A stretch of DNA of 64,000 nucleotides. Origin: Aldehydirespirator sp965200005 (lineage in GTDB: Bacteria > Actinomycetota > Acidimicrobiia > Acidimicrobiales > Aldehydirespiratoraceae). The notes below the pieces were generated by a model. That model did no database searches. It was not told where the DNA came from and was given only the letters and a program-made list of their open reading frames with translations. Below are positions 16,245 through 24,828 of this stretch, one piece after another. Made by a program: the position numbers and the translations under genes. The stretch spans positions 1,860,001 through 1,924,000 of the forward strand of contig OZ241331.1 of NCBI GenBank assembly GCA_965200005.1. Reading direction: 5' to 3'. Position 1 is the stretch's first letter, and each line of letters starts with the position of its first letter.

Positions 16245-17585
16245 ATGGTTGGTGACCTCTTCTCTGCAGCTGCCGAACAACGCCTGGCATCAAGTGCTCC
16301 ACTGGCGGTGCGACTAAGGCCCCGATCGCTCGATCAAATCGTCGGTCAAGACCACCTCGTCGGCAAGGGACGGCCCCTGCGTCTGCTCATCGAAGCCGAT
16401 CGGCTGTCGTCAGTAGTCCTGTGGGGTCCCCCAGGTACGGGCAAGACGACTCTGGCTCGTGTCGTTGCGCTCACCACAGCCAAAGTATTCGAGGAGCTCT
16501 CCGCGGTCACCGCAGGCGTCAAGGAAGTGCGTCGCATCATCGCAGAAGCACGCGAGCGGTTAGGCACTCGAGCAGTTGGCACAATCCTGTTTCTCGACGA
16601 AGTACATCGCTTCAACAAGGCCCAACAAGATGCGCTACTGCCTGCTGTCGAAGATGGCTTGATCGTGCTGATCGGCGCTACCACCGAGAACCCTCACTTC
16701 GAGGTCAACCCGCCGCTGATGTCACGTTCAACGCTGTTCCGGTTGAACCCCCTCAACGACGAAGCACTATGCGAGTTGGTCGAGCGAGGTCTCAATGCTG
16801 AGCACGCCACTGCGAGCCCCGAAGCCGTGTCTCATCTTGTGGCACGCAGTTCCGGTGACGGCCGTCATGTACTGACAGGCACCGAGGTAGCTGTCGTGCT
16901 CGCCTCAAGTCGCGCCGGCAGCGAAGCAAGGGCATCGAAACGGTTGCCACAGCCGACACGCCGGGTGCATGTCACGCTAGCAGATGCCGAAGCGGCAGCC
17001 GACGCTAAGGCCGTTCACTATGGCAGCGACGGGCACTACGACGTGATCAGTGCGTTCATCAAGAGCATCCGAGGCTCCGATCCCGATGCTGGCCTGTACT
17101 GGCTGGCCCGGATGCTTGAGGCAGGTGAGGATCCACGGTTCATCGCCCGTCGTCTCGTGATCCTGGCTTCTGAAGACATTGGTCTCGCTGATGACGAGGC
17201 CCTCGTGGTGGCCGCTGCCGCCGCTCGTGCTGTGGAATACGTCGGACTTCCAGAGGCACAACTCAATCTGGCGCATGCCGTGATACGTCTGGCAACCGCA
17301 CCAAAGTCGAACAGGGTCACCGTTGCCCTGGAGCGCGCAGCAACAGATGCACGCGCCGCAGGTGTTGGCGAGGTGCCGACGCACCTAAGAGATGCGCACT
17401 ATCGCGGCGCCAAGTCGCTTGGACATGGCAAGGGCTACCGCTACCCCCATGACGACCCTTCCGGCTTTGTGGCCCAGCAGTATCGTCCCGACGAGGTCGC
17501 CGCCAACGTCTACTACGAACCCTCGCGCCACGGCGCCGAAGCGAAACTGGTCCGCTCGTCCCGCAACGAAGGAGGGCACCGCTAG
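16245..17585 (+). CDS. rarA: Replication-associated recombination protein A (RarA/MgsA)
   Basis: This AAA+ ATPase acts at stalled replication forks. It has 446 residues with Walker A GPPGTGKTT at 61-69, Walker B TILFLDEVHRFNK at 113-125, sensor 1 LIGATTENP near 142, and an arginine-finger region at SRSTLFRLNPL. The C-terminal part contains GSDPDAGLYWLARMLEAGED and RRLVILASEDIGLADDEAL, the MgsA tetramerisation domain. AAA+ proteins of this family resemble RuvB and clamp-loader subunits, but these C-terminal motifs are specific. It lies between aspS and alaS, a common arrangement. Confidence 0.95.
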   Translation: MVGDLFSAAAEQRLASSAPLAVRLRPRSLDQIVGQDHLVGKGRPLRLLIEADRLSSVVLWGPPGTGKTTLARVVALTTAKVFEELSAVTAGVKEVRRIIAEARERLGTRAVGTILFLDEVHRFNKAQQDALLPAVEDGLIVLIGATTENPHFEVNPPLMSRSTLFRLNPLNDEALCELVERGLNAEHATASPEAVSHLVARSSGDGRHVLTGTEVAVVLASSRAGSEARASKRLPQPTRRVHVTLADAEAAADAKAVHYGSDGHYDVISAFIKSIRGSDPDAGLYWLARMLEAGEDPRFIARRLVILASEDIGLADDEALVVAAAAARAVEYVGLPEAQLNLAHAVIRLATAPKSNRVTVALERAATDARAAGVGEVPTHLRDAHYRGAKSLGHGKGYRYPHDDPSGFVAQQYRPDEVAANVYYEPSRHGAEAKLVRSSRNEGGHR

Positions 17586-17617
17586 CAGGCAGGTGGGTTG
17601 GCGGTATCTTGGCCGTC

Positions 17618-18064
17618 GTGAGTGCCGTCGACCTAGCAGCAGTGATTGTCACCATCTTGTGTCTCGCAACGGTGGTGGTTCTAACTGTCGCTGTGGTGTC
17701 GCTCGTCGGCACACTTCGAGATCTGCGTGGAGTTGTGGATGACCTGCGCGCAACGACGTTGCCAATGATCGAGGATCTACAAACAACGGTCAGCAGCGTC
17801 GATGCGAAACTGCAGCGTGTTGATGGTGTGATCGGGCGCGCAGAGCGCATCTTCGCCACGGTCGATCACGCCAGCCGCCTTACATATAGGGCCTTCGCGC
17901 CGCCGCTGATAAAGGGACTGTCGATGGTGTCAGGAGCGGGGCACGCAGCCCGCAAGATGCGGGAGCGTCGTCGCAGCCGTCGCGCCCTCGACGTGGCGAC
18001 TGATGTAGCGACGGGTGGCACCAGCGTTGACAGTTCCAGCAACGCTGAGGGTTCAAGGAGTTAA
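17618..18064 (+). CDS. DUF948 membrane-anchored protein
   Basis: The ~148-residue protein has one N-terminal membrane segment (AAVIVTILCLATVVVLTVAV) followed by a helical region LRDLRGVVDDLRATTLPMIE, the usual DUF948 pattern of a membrane anchor and coiled coil. The tail is basic and low-complexity. The GTG at 17618 is preferred: TATCTT (17602-17607) lies 10 bases before it and would give a near-leaderless transcript; the TTG at 17609 is an alternative. The next gene starts two bases after its stop. The function is unknown. Confidence 0.75.
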   Translation: MSAVDLAAVIVTILCLATVVVLTVAVVSLVGTLRDLRGVVDDLRATTLPMIEDLQTTVSSVDAKLQRVDGVIGRAERIFATVDHASRLTYRAFAPPLIKGLSMVSGAGHAARKMRERRRSRRALDVATDVATGGTSVDSSSNAEGSRS

Positions 18065-18066
18065 CG

Positions 18067-18363
18067 ATGAGGCGGATGTGGTGGCTCGGTGCCGGCTATG
18101 TAGCGGGGGTTAGCACGGCGGCGTGGTTGCGGTCTAAAGCAAAGAAGACGGCACAACGCTACGCACCTGAACATGTTCGAGAGGTCGTCGTAACACGCAT
18201 CAAAGACGCAGGCGACAAGGCTCGCCACAGCATGGTTGACAGTTCCCGGCAAGTGGGATCGGAAGCCAAACGGGTCGTTGACGACATCCGTAGAGCCGCA
18301 TCCGAAGGTCGTGAAGCGATGAAGCGCGCCGAGGGCGAGATGCGCGGCGAGGCCCCAGCGTGA
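18067..18363 (+). CDS. Small membrane-anchored helical protein
   Basis: 98 residues. A short hydrophobic N-terminus, WWLGAGYVAGVSTAAWL, is followed by a long charged amphipathic helix (KKTAQRYAPEHVREVV, RRAASEGREAMKRAEGEM). It starts directly after DUF948 and its stop overlaps the alaS start (GTGA), so the three are co-transcribed. Proteins of this size and position are common between DUF948 and alaS in actinobacteria; I do not know a function. Confidence 0.65.
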   Translation: MRRMWWLGAGYVAGVSTAAWLRSKAKKTAQRYAPEHVREVVVTRIKDAGDKARHSMVDSSRQVGSEAKRVVDDIRRAASEGREAMKRAEGEMRGEAPA

Positions 18364-20927
18364 AAGCCCATGAGGTACGCCAAGCCTTTGTCGACTTCTT
18401 CAAAGAGAGGGGCCACAGTCATCAGCCGTCAGCCAGCCTGATCCCCCATGACGCCACGCTGCTGTTCACAGTGGCAGGGATGGTTCCGTTCAAGCCGTAT
18501 TTCACAGGTGAGCAGCAGGCACCGTTCGATCGTGCTGTCACTGTCCAGAAGTGTGTGCGGGCCGGCGGCAAACACAACGACCTTGACGAGATCGGCCGCA
18601 CCTCCAGGCATCTCACGTTTTTTGAGATGCTCGGCAACTTCAGTTTCGGCGACTACTTCAAATCTGACGCCTGCGTCTGGGCCTGGGAGTTCGTCACCGA
18701 GGTGCTAGGACTCGACCCCGAACGGCTTTGGGTGACGGTGCATCTCAGTGACGACGAGGCCGAAGCGATCTGGCGTGATGAGGTGGGGGTGCCCGCCGAG
18801 CGGATCCAGCGACTCGGCGAGGACAACTACTGGCGCATGGCCGACGTAGGCCCGTGTGGGCCATGCTCGGAGATCTTCTGGGATAAGGGGCCCGAATATG
18901 GCGCTGAGGGTGGCCCCGCCCACGGTGATGACGAGCGGTACATCGAGATCTGGAACCTGGTGTTCATGCAGTTTGAGAGCACTGCGGATGGCGCCGAGAT
19001 CCCCCTCCCGAAGCCGTCAATTGATACTGGCATGGGCCTGGAGCGCGCAGTGTCGGTGCTGCAGGGTGTCGACTCGGTCTGGGAGACCGACGAATTCGTG
19101 ACGCTTCTTGATGCGGCCCAGCGGTTGACGGGCGCGAAGCTCGGCACAACTGAAGCCAGCGATGTTTCGTTGCGCATCATCGCAGACCACGCCCGCTCCA
19201 CCTCGCTGCTTGTAAATGACGGAGTTTTTCCTTCGAACGAAGACCGTGGCTATGTGCTGCGCCGCATAATCCGCCGGGCGGTGCGCCACGCCTACCTGCT
19301 GGGTGTTGAGGGTCTGATCATGGGCGGGATGGTCGATGCTGTGGTTGAGGTCATGGTTGACGCATACCCCGATCTGGAGCGCAATCACAGCTATATCCAA
19401 GATGTGATCGACCGTGAGGAACAGCGTTTCCGCCAGACGCTGCGCACTGGTCAAACCATCCTCGACAAGCACATGGCCGAACTCGACGGCCGCGGTGAAC
19501 TCGGCGGTGATGTTGCCTTCCTGTTGCATGACACTTACGGGTTCCCGCTTGAGGTGACGGTGGAGATCGCGGCCGAGCGCGACATCTCTGTTGACACGGA
19601 CGGCTTCGCTAGCGCCATGGCCGAACAGCAACAGCGAGCCCGTGACGCTCGTGGCACCACAGCAGGCGATGACCTGTCCGCCTTCGTAGATCTGCTGTCA
19701 GCAACCGGGCCCACCGAGTTCACGGGCCGCAGAGACCTGGTAGGCGAGGCCCGAGTTCTGTATTGCGAGGGCAACCGGCTGGTGACCGACCGCACTCCCT
19801 TCTACGCCGAAAGCGGTGGGCAGATCGGCGACACCGGCGAAATTCGCTGTGAATTGACTGGTGCTGTTGCAAGGGTGACCGACACGGTCTATGTGCTCGG
19901 GGAACTGCACGTTCACCAGATAGAGCCGGTCACGGGCGAGATTCGAGCAGGCGACCGTGTCGCGGCAACAGTCGATGCCAACCGGCGCGCCGGCATCCGC
20001 CGCAACCACACTGCGACACACATCCTGCACTGGGCACTCCGGGAGGTGCTCGGCGAGCATGTCAAACAGCAAGGTTCCTGGGTTGGGCCCGACAGGCTGC
20101 GTTTTGACTTCAGCCATTACGAGGCGCTCAGCGACGAGGTGATCTCCAAGGTTGAGGATCTCGTGAACAGCGAGTTGCTTGACAACGCCTCGTGCCGTCA
20201 CTTCGAGACCACGATCGACCATGCCGAACAACTCGGTGCTATCGCTTTCTTTGGCGAGAAATACGGCAACGTGGTGCGAGTCCTTGAAGCTGGCCGACAT
20301 TCGGTGGAACTATGCGGCGGCACCCATGTGAGGGCGCTGGGAGATATAGGTGCGTTTAAGGTCACTTCTGAGTCCTCGATCGGTTCCAACATGCGCAGGG
20401 TCGAGGCAATAACAGGTCTCAGCACGATCGAGTTGCTCAGGCACCAGCAACAACTCGTTGAGCACACGGCTCTGGCGTTAGGGGTTCCGGCGACCGAGCT
20501 AGCCGATGGTGTCGCTAAGCGCCAGAGCGAGACCAAAGCACTGCGTAGTGAGGTTGCAAACCTGCGGCGTCGATTGGCACTGAGCCGAGCGCCACTGTTG
20601 GCATCGACTGCTGTGGATGGGGTCGTTGTTGCCCGTGTTGATGATGTGGAACGGGACGGTTTGCGTGACCTGGCCTTGTCGGTGCGTGAAATCGAAGGTG
20701 TCAGGGCAGTCGTTTTGGGAACTGCGCTGGACTCGGGAGCTGCGGCCCTGGCGTCGGCCGTCACCCCGGAGGCCGGCTTGCATGCAGGAGAGTTGATCAA
20801 TCAAGCCAAGCGCACAATCGGTGGGGGAGGTCGCCCCGCACCGGAGGTTTCTGTGGCAGGCGGCAGGCATGCGTCGCGTCTGGATGAGGCGCTGAGCCAG
20901 GCTCGAGCATCTGCTGGAATCAGCTAG
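18360..20927 (+). CDS. alaS: Alanyl-tRNA synthetase
   Basis: 855 residues. The class II catalytic domain opens with VRQAFVDFFKERGHSHQPSA and includes GRTSRHLTFFEMLGNFSFGD. The editing domain has the zinc/substrate motif HTATHILHW (near 560) and the CGGTHV cysteine-histidine pair (near 657). A C-terminal oligomerisation/C-Ala region ends GGGGRPAPEVSVAGG. The GTG start overlaps the previous stop by four bases. It charges tRNA-Ala and clears mischarged Ser/Gly. It is followed 15 bases later by ruvX, a conserved neighbour. Confidence 0.97.
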   Translation: MKAHEVRQAFVDFFKERGHSHQPSASLIPHDATLLFTVAGMVPFKPYFTGEQQAPFDRAVTVQKCVRAGGKHNDLDEIGRTSRHLTFFEMLGNFSFGDYFKSDACVWAWEFVTEVLGLDPERLWVTVHLSDDEAEAIWRDEVGVPAERIQRLGEDNYWRMADVGPCGPCSEIFWDKGPEYGAEGGPAHGDDERYIEIWNLVFMQFESTADGAEIPLPKPSIDTGMGLERAVSVLQGVDSVWETDEFVTLLDAAQRLTGAKLGTTEASDVSLRIIADHARSTSLLVNDGVFPSNEDRGYVLRRIIRRAVRHAYLLGVEGLIMGGMVDAVVEVMVDAYPDLERNHSYIQDVIDREEQRFRQTLRTGQTILDKHMAELDGRGELGGDVAFLLHDTYGFPLEVTVEIAAERDISVDTDGFASAMAEQQQRARDARGTTAGDDLSAFVDLLSATGPTEFTGRRDLVGEARVLYCEGNRLVTDRTPFYAESGGQIGDTGEIRCELTGAVARVTDTVYVLGELHVHQIEPVTGEIRAGDRVAATVDANRRAGIRRNHTATHILHWALREVLGEHVKQQGSWVGPDRLRFDFSHYEALSDEVISKVEDLVNSELLDNASCRHFETTIDHAEQLGAIAFFGEKYGNVVRVLEAGRHSVELCGGTHVRALGDIGAFKVTSESSIGSNMRRVEAITGLSTIELLRHQQQLVEHTALALGVPATELADGVAKRQSETKALRSEVANLRRRLALSRAPLLASTAVDGVVVARVDDVERDGLRDLALSVREIEGVRAVVLGTALDSGAAALASAVTPEAGLHAGELINQAKRTIGGGGRPAPEVSVAGGRHASRLDEALSQARASAGIS

Positions 20928-20942
20928 GACAGAGCATCCGGC

Positions 20943-21365
20943 TTGCGTGCGCTCGGTCTAGATCTCGGCACCCGCCGTATTGGTGTAGCAGTCTGCGACT
21001 CTGCGGGCACGGTCGCGACTCCAGTCGAAACGCTTCAACGCCACGGTGACCTCAAGCAGGTACTCGCCGCGGTTGCCGAACGTGTCAGCGAATGGGAAGC
21101 CGAGATTGTTGTCGTTGGTCTGCCGGTGTCGCTTAACGGCACTGAAGGTCCTGCAGCGCGCCAGGCCCGCAACGAGACATCCCGGCTGCGCCAGTTCTTG
21201 GACGTGCCAGTTGTTTCCTGCGATGAACGTTTCACGACTGTCATCGCAGAGCGCAGTCTCATGGAACAAGACGTCAGGGGATTGGCTCGTCGCCGGGTTG
21301 TGGATCAGGTAGCCGCTGCTGTGATGTTGCAGTCGTGGCTCGATGCGGGAATGCCAGGTGACTGA
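20943..21365 (+). CDS. ruvX: RuvX/YqgF Holliday junction resolvase-like nuclease
   Basis: 140 residues with an RNase H-like fold. The first strand RALGLDLGTRRIGVAVCD carries the catalytic Asp in GLDLGTRR. IVVGLPVSLNGTEGP forms the second strand, and VSCDERFTTVIAERSL carries the conserved DERFT. It starts at a TTG at 20943. Members process pre-16S rRNA ends or act on junctions. Order alaS-ruvX-mltG is widely conserved. Its last 8 bases overlap the mltG start. Confidence 0.92.
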   Translation: MRALGLDLGTRRIGVAVCDSAGTVATPVETLQRHGDLKQVLAAVAERVSEWEAEIVVVGLPVSLNGTEGPAARQARNETSRLRQFLDVPVVSCDERFTTVIAERSLMEQDVRGLARRRVVDQVAAAVMLQSWLDAGMPGD

Positions 21366-22833
21366 GCATTCCCGGGGCTCGCATCCCCGCGGGCAGCCCA
21401 GCCAACCTGATCACCGGGCAGCGGCGAGAACGCCGAAGAAGAAGTCGAAGAACAAGTCGTCTCGGTTTGCCGATTTCCTCACGGGCCGTAGCGATACGCC
21501 CGCTCCCCCGAGGCCACCCGCAGACCGTGGCCCGGAGCCACAGCCTCCGCCTCCGACAACCCCTCTGCCTCCGACAACCAAAACGCCTCCGACAACCCCT
21601 CCGCCTCGAAGTGGCTGGTCTTCGGTTGGCACAGGTGCAACCGTCGTAGTCGAGGAGGAAGTCGGTGACGATCAGTATGTCGATCCGGTCTATGACGCAG
21701 ATGATCGCAACTGGGTTCGTTACCGGCCCTTCTGGGGCGGATTCATCCGGCTTGTCGTGCTTGCAGCCCTCGTGCTTGGGGTGGTCTTATGGCTGAGAGG
21801 CCGGGCTTATGGCTGGGTTGATGCTCAGATCACGCCGGACGGCGACCGGGGGAGTGCAGTAGAGCTAACGATTGTTCCAGGAACATCTGTCAACGAGATT
21901 GCATCAGAACTTCAGAATGCTGGAGTTATCTCAAACGCCACGGTCTTCCGGTTCTGGCTTCGCTGTGAAGGCGAGTTAACGATTACCGGTTTCTTGGGTT
22001 GCGACTCTGTTACAGATGTAGCGGCGGGCGATTACATCTTGTGGGAAAACATGGATTTCCACTCAGTGTTAGATGTGCTAAACGCAGGCCCAGAGCCCGA
22101 GATATTCCAACTTGTCACTATCCCTGAAGGATTGCGCTGGACAGAGATGACTTCGCGCCTACTGCTAGAGAACCCGGCATTTGAGCTTGCAGACCTAGAG
22201 GCGGCGTATGTCTCTTTGGTACAGGAAGCGCAGTATTTGCCCGCGGAGGCACCGGTTCGCACGCTTGAAGGAATGCTTTTCCCTGCGACCTACGACATAG
22301 TTGCCGACTCACTTACAGATGAGCAGGGTCTGCTGTTGAGAATGTCTGATGAGTTTGACCGGCGATTTACCCGCCTGCTCGATGATCCTGGCGTTGCTGC
22401 TGACATTGTCGAATTGGGGTTAACTCCATATCAGATCATCGTGGTGGCAAGTCTCATTGAAGAGGAGGCTTTGGTGCCGGACGATCGGGCCAAGATCTCC
22501 AGAGTCATTTACAACAGATTGACCGAGCAGATGAGACTCGACATTGATGCCACTGCTTGTTATGCCGCCAACAAGTCATGTGCCGACTTGACTCTTGAGG
22601 ACTTACGTTCCCCGTCACCGTGGAACACCAGAGCAGTTGCTGGCTTACCACCTACCCCGATCTCAGCACCAGGCGAGGCATCACTCATAGCAGCATTGCA
22701 GCCTGCGGAAGGTGACTGGCTCTTCTACGTTCGCACCGATGAGGGAGGAGTGAGCGGCGCTCATCACTTCCACCGGACTCTCGAGGAGCACGAACAGCAG
22801 GTAGAGATCTGCCGTGCTCTCGGATACTGCTAA
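21358..22833 (+). CDS. mltG: MltG-type endolytic murein transglycosylase
   Basis: About 491 residues from the GTG at 21358. A basic, proline-rich cytoplasmic N-terminus (lysines in TPKKKSKNKSS, then PPTT repeats) precedes one membrane segment at about 129-146 (IRLVVLAALVLGVVLWL) and an extracellular domain. The YceG/MltG domain has LEGMLFPATYDI and the catalytic Glu in ASLIEEEA at about 364-371, with DPTACYA-like and GLPPTPISAPGEASLIAAL near the end. It cuts nascent peptidoglycan strands. It overlaps ruvX by 8 bases. GC content drops in the middle (21,900-22,500) relative to neighbours. Confidence 0.93.
   Translation: MTEHSRGSHPRGQPSQPDHRAAARTPKKKSKNKSSRFADFLTGRSDTPAPPRPPADRGPEPQPPPPTTPLPPTTKTPPTTPPPRSGWSSVGTGATVVVEEEVGDDQYVDPVYDADDRNWVRYRPFWGGFIRLVVLAALVLGVVLWLRGRAYGWVDAQITPDGDRGSAVELTIVPGTSVNEIASELQNAGVISNATVFRFWLRCEGELTITGFLGCDSVTDVAAGDYILWENMDFHSVLDVLNAGPEPEIFQLVTIPEGLRWTEMTSRLLLENPAFELADLEAAYVSLVQEAQYLPAEAPVRTLEGMLFPATYDIVADSLTDEQGLLLRMSDEFDRRFTRLLDDPGVAADIVELGLTPYQIIVVASLIEEEALVPDDRAKISRVIYNRLTEQMRLDIDATACYAANKSCADLTLEDLRSPSPWNTRAVAGLPPTPISAPGEASLIAALQPAEGDWLFYVRTDEGGVSGAHHFHRTLEEHEQQVEICRALGYC
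21550..21603 (+). repeat. Three 18-bp units encoding PPTT repeats in mltG
   Basis: CCTCCGACAACC occurs at 21550, 21568 and 21586, an exact 18-base period. It encodes PPTTPL, PPTTKT and PPTTPP in the cytoplasmic linker. The period keeps the frame, so copy-number change would only lengthen or shorten the linker. Confidence 0.8.
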
Positions 22834-22872
22834 CTGCCGAAGCAGTTGTACAAGCACACTGAGGTGCGGCAA

Positions 22873-23721
22873 GTGAAGCAGGTCGGCCAACCGGCTGCGG
22901 CGAGATCGGCTCGACGGGCGCGGCGTGTTGCCGCAGTGATCGGCGATCCTGTGCGACACTCACGCTCACCTGCCGTTCACAACGCAGCGTTCGCGGCGGT
23001 CGGCCTCGATTGGCAGTTTGTGGCGTTTGAGGTGCCAGCCGGTGCGGGTGCCGCCGCCCTGGATGCGATGAGGGTGTTGGGCATGGTCGGCATGTCGGTG
23101 ACGATGCCGCTCAAGTCCGAGGTGGCAACCGCAGCCGACACCGCAGATGAAGCGGTGCAAGCCCTCGGTGCGGCCAATTGCATCGTCGCCCGTGACGATG
23201 GCAGCCTTCACGCTTGCAACACCGACATCAAGGGCTTCCTCGACGGCTTGCATGCCGACAGCGGTATCGGTGTGCAAGGCAAGCGGATCGCGTTGTTTGG
23301 CGGGGGAGGGGCTGCTCGAGCGGTCGCGTATGCCGTTGGCGCTGCCGGTGCCTGCGATGTGGCTGTCATAAACCGCACCACCGAACGCGCCGAGGTTGCT
23401 GCTGGGCTCGCTGGTGCCGTTGGCAGGGTCGGCACTCATGGCGACATCGCCGCCGCAGACATAGTTGTGAATGCAACATCAATTGGGATGGGGGCGGATC
23501 GGTCGATGCCCTGTGATCCCAACCTGATCGGTTCATCACAAGTCGCAGCCGACCTCATCTATGAACCGCTCGAAACGGAGTGGCTCAGGCAGTTGAGTCT
23601 TAAGGGGGTACAGGCTTACAACGGATTGTCGATGCTCGTTTACCAGGCTGCCTACGCGTTTGAGTTGTGGACCGGCAAGAAAGCACCGATTGATGTCATG
23701 AAGAGAGCGGTGCTTTCCTAG
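22873..23721 (+). CDS. aroE: Shikimate dehydrogenase
   Basis: Reduces 3-dehydroshikimate with NADPH in aromatic amino-acid synthesis. It has VIGDPVRHSRSPAVHNAAF (substrate serines), VTMPLKSEVA (catalytic Lys), ANCIV followed by NTDIKGF (catalytic Asp), GGGGAARAVAYA for NADP, and DLIYEPLETEW. The GTG at 22873 has GAGG upstream; an in-frame TTG at 22846 would add nine residues. aroB follows, 34 bases after the stop. aroC and aroK, often between these genes, are not here. Confidence 0.92.
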   Translation: MKQVGQPAAARSARRARRVAAVIGDPVRHSRSPAVHNAAFAAVGLDWQFVAFEVPAGAGAAALDAMRVLGMVGMSVTMPLKSEVATAADTADEAVQALGAANCIVARDDGSLHACNTDIKGFLDGLHADSGIGVQGKRIALFGGGGAARAVAYAVGAAGACDVAVINRTTERAEVAAGLAGAVGRVGTHGDIAAADIVVNATSIGMGADRSMPCDPNLIGSSQVAADLIYEPLETEWLRQLSLKGVQAYNGLSMLVYQAAYAFELWTGKKAPIDVMKRAVLS

Positions 23722-23741
23722 AGCGCTCCAAGTGCCATCGG

Positions 23742-23747
23742 TAGGCT
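23742..23747 (+). promoter_or_regulatory. Probable -10 box (TAGGCT) of aroB
   Basis: TAGGCT ends 7 bases before the GTG start of aroB, which has no Shine-Dalgarno sequence; consistent with a leaderless transcript. Confidence 0.35.
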
Positions 23748-23754
23748 TGCACTC

Positions 23755-24828
23755 GTGGTGAGATCCGCCTCAACAAGATCACCTAGGTCATTCGCAGACG
23801 CTGAGTTGACCCCGCGCGTGGATCGAGTGGTCGAGGTCAACCTCTCGGAGCGCTCGTACTGCGTCTATGTGGGTGCCGGCGAACGCCACCGTCTACCAAC
23901 GGTGATGCCGCCGGGCGCTCGACGTGCTGCTGTAATCACCGCGGCCGAAATTGGCTGGAGCGTCGACACAGGTCTCGACCAGCAACTGATCGAATTGCCA
24001 GATGGTGAGACGGCGAAGTCTTTGGATCAGGTTCAGCGCATCTGCTCGCAGATGGCTCGTGCCGGCATCACACGAGCTGACGTGATCGTGGCGTTGGGTG
24101 GTGGTGTTGTCACTGACGTTGCTGGGTTCGTGGCAGCCGTCTATCACCGCGGGATCCGTTACGTGTCGGTACCCACCACACTGCTCGCCCAAGTTGATGC
24201 AGCGATCGGTGGCAAAACCGGCGTCAACCTTGATGAGGGAAAGAACCTGGTTGGAGCGTTCTGGCAACCCCACGCAGTGTTGTGTGACAGCGAGTTCCTG
24301 GCCACGTTGCCCGAACGCGAGATGCGTAGCGGGCAGGGTGAGCTTGCCAAGTATCACTTCCTAGGCGGTGATCACCTGAGCGATCTGGAACTTGATGACC
24401 GGATCGCAGCCGCAGTGCAGATCAAGGCTGATGTGGTGTCAGCGGATGAGCGTGAGGGGGGTCGCCGGATAATCCTCAACTACGGGCACACCCTGGCTCA
24501 CGCCATTGAGACAGCGGGTCGTTACGGCTTACGTCACGGAGAAGCTGTTGCGGTCGGACTGGTCTATGCCGCAGAGGTGGCGCTGCGGCTAGGACGCATA
24601 GACGAGGCGCGGGTCGCTGAGCACCGGCGTGTGGTTGCCGATTACGGCCTTGACGGGCACCTTCCCGCAGGCCTAGATGACGCCGAGCTGATAGGGCTGT
24701 TTGCTCGGGACAAGAAGGCCATCGAAGGTGTCACGCTGATACTTGACTCCAGCGACGGTGTGCAGCCAGTGCTAGGTGTGCCCGAAGCGGTGCTATATGA
24801 CGCCTTGAGGGCGCTGCGACGTGGCTAG
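23755..24828 (+). CDS. aroB: 3-dehydroquinate synthase
   Basis: 357 residues. Converts DAHP to 3-dehydroquinate using NAD and a divalent metal. It has LPDGETAKSLDQ at 81-92, the NAD motif GGGVVTDVAGFVAA from 115, and DAAIGGKTGVN at 148-158. The metal ligands lie in GQGELAKY (Glu196), LNYGHTLAHAIE and RHGEAVAVG. It begins at a GTG; about 20 extra residues precede the conserved core. Its end overlaps the pepQ start by eight bases. Confidence 0.95.
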   Translation: MVRSASTRSPRSFADAELTPRVDRVVEVNLSERSYCVYVGAGERHRLPTVMPPGARRAAVITAAEIGWSVDTGLDQQLIELPDGETAKSLDQVQRICSQMARAGITRADVIVALGGGVVTDVAGFVAAVYHRGIRYVSVPTTLLAQVDAAIGGKTGVNLDEGKNLVGAFWQPHAVLCDSEFLATLPEREMRSGQGELAKYHFLGGDHLSDLELDDRIAAAVQIKADVVSADEREGGRRIILNYGHTLAHAIETAGRYGLRHGEAVAVGLVYAAEVALRLGRIDEARVAEHRRVVADYGLDGHLPAGLDDAELIGLFARDKKAIEGVTLILDSSDGVQPVLGVPEAVLYDALRALRRG

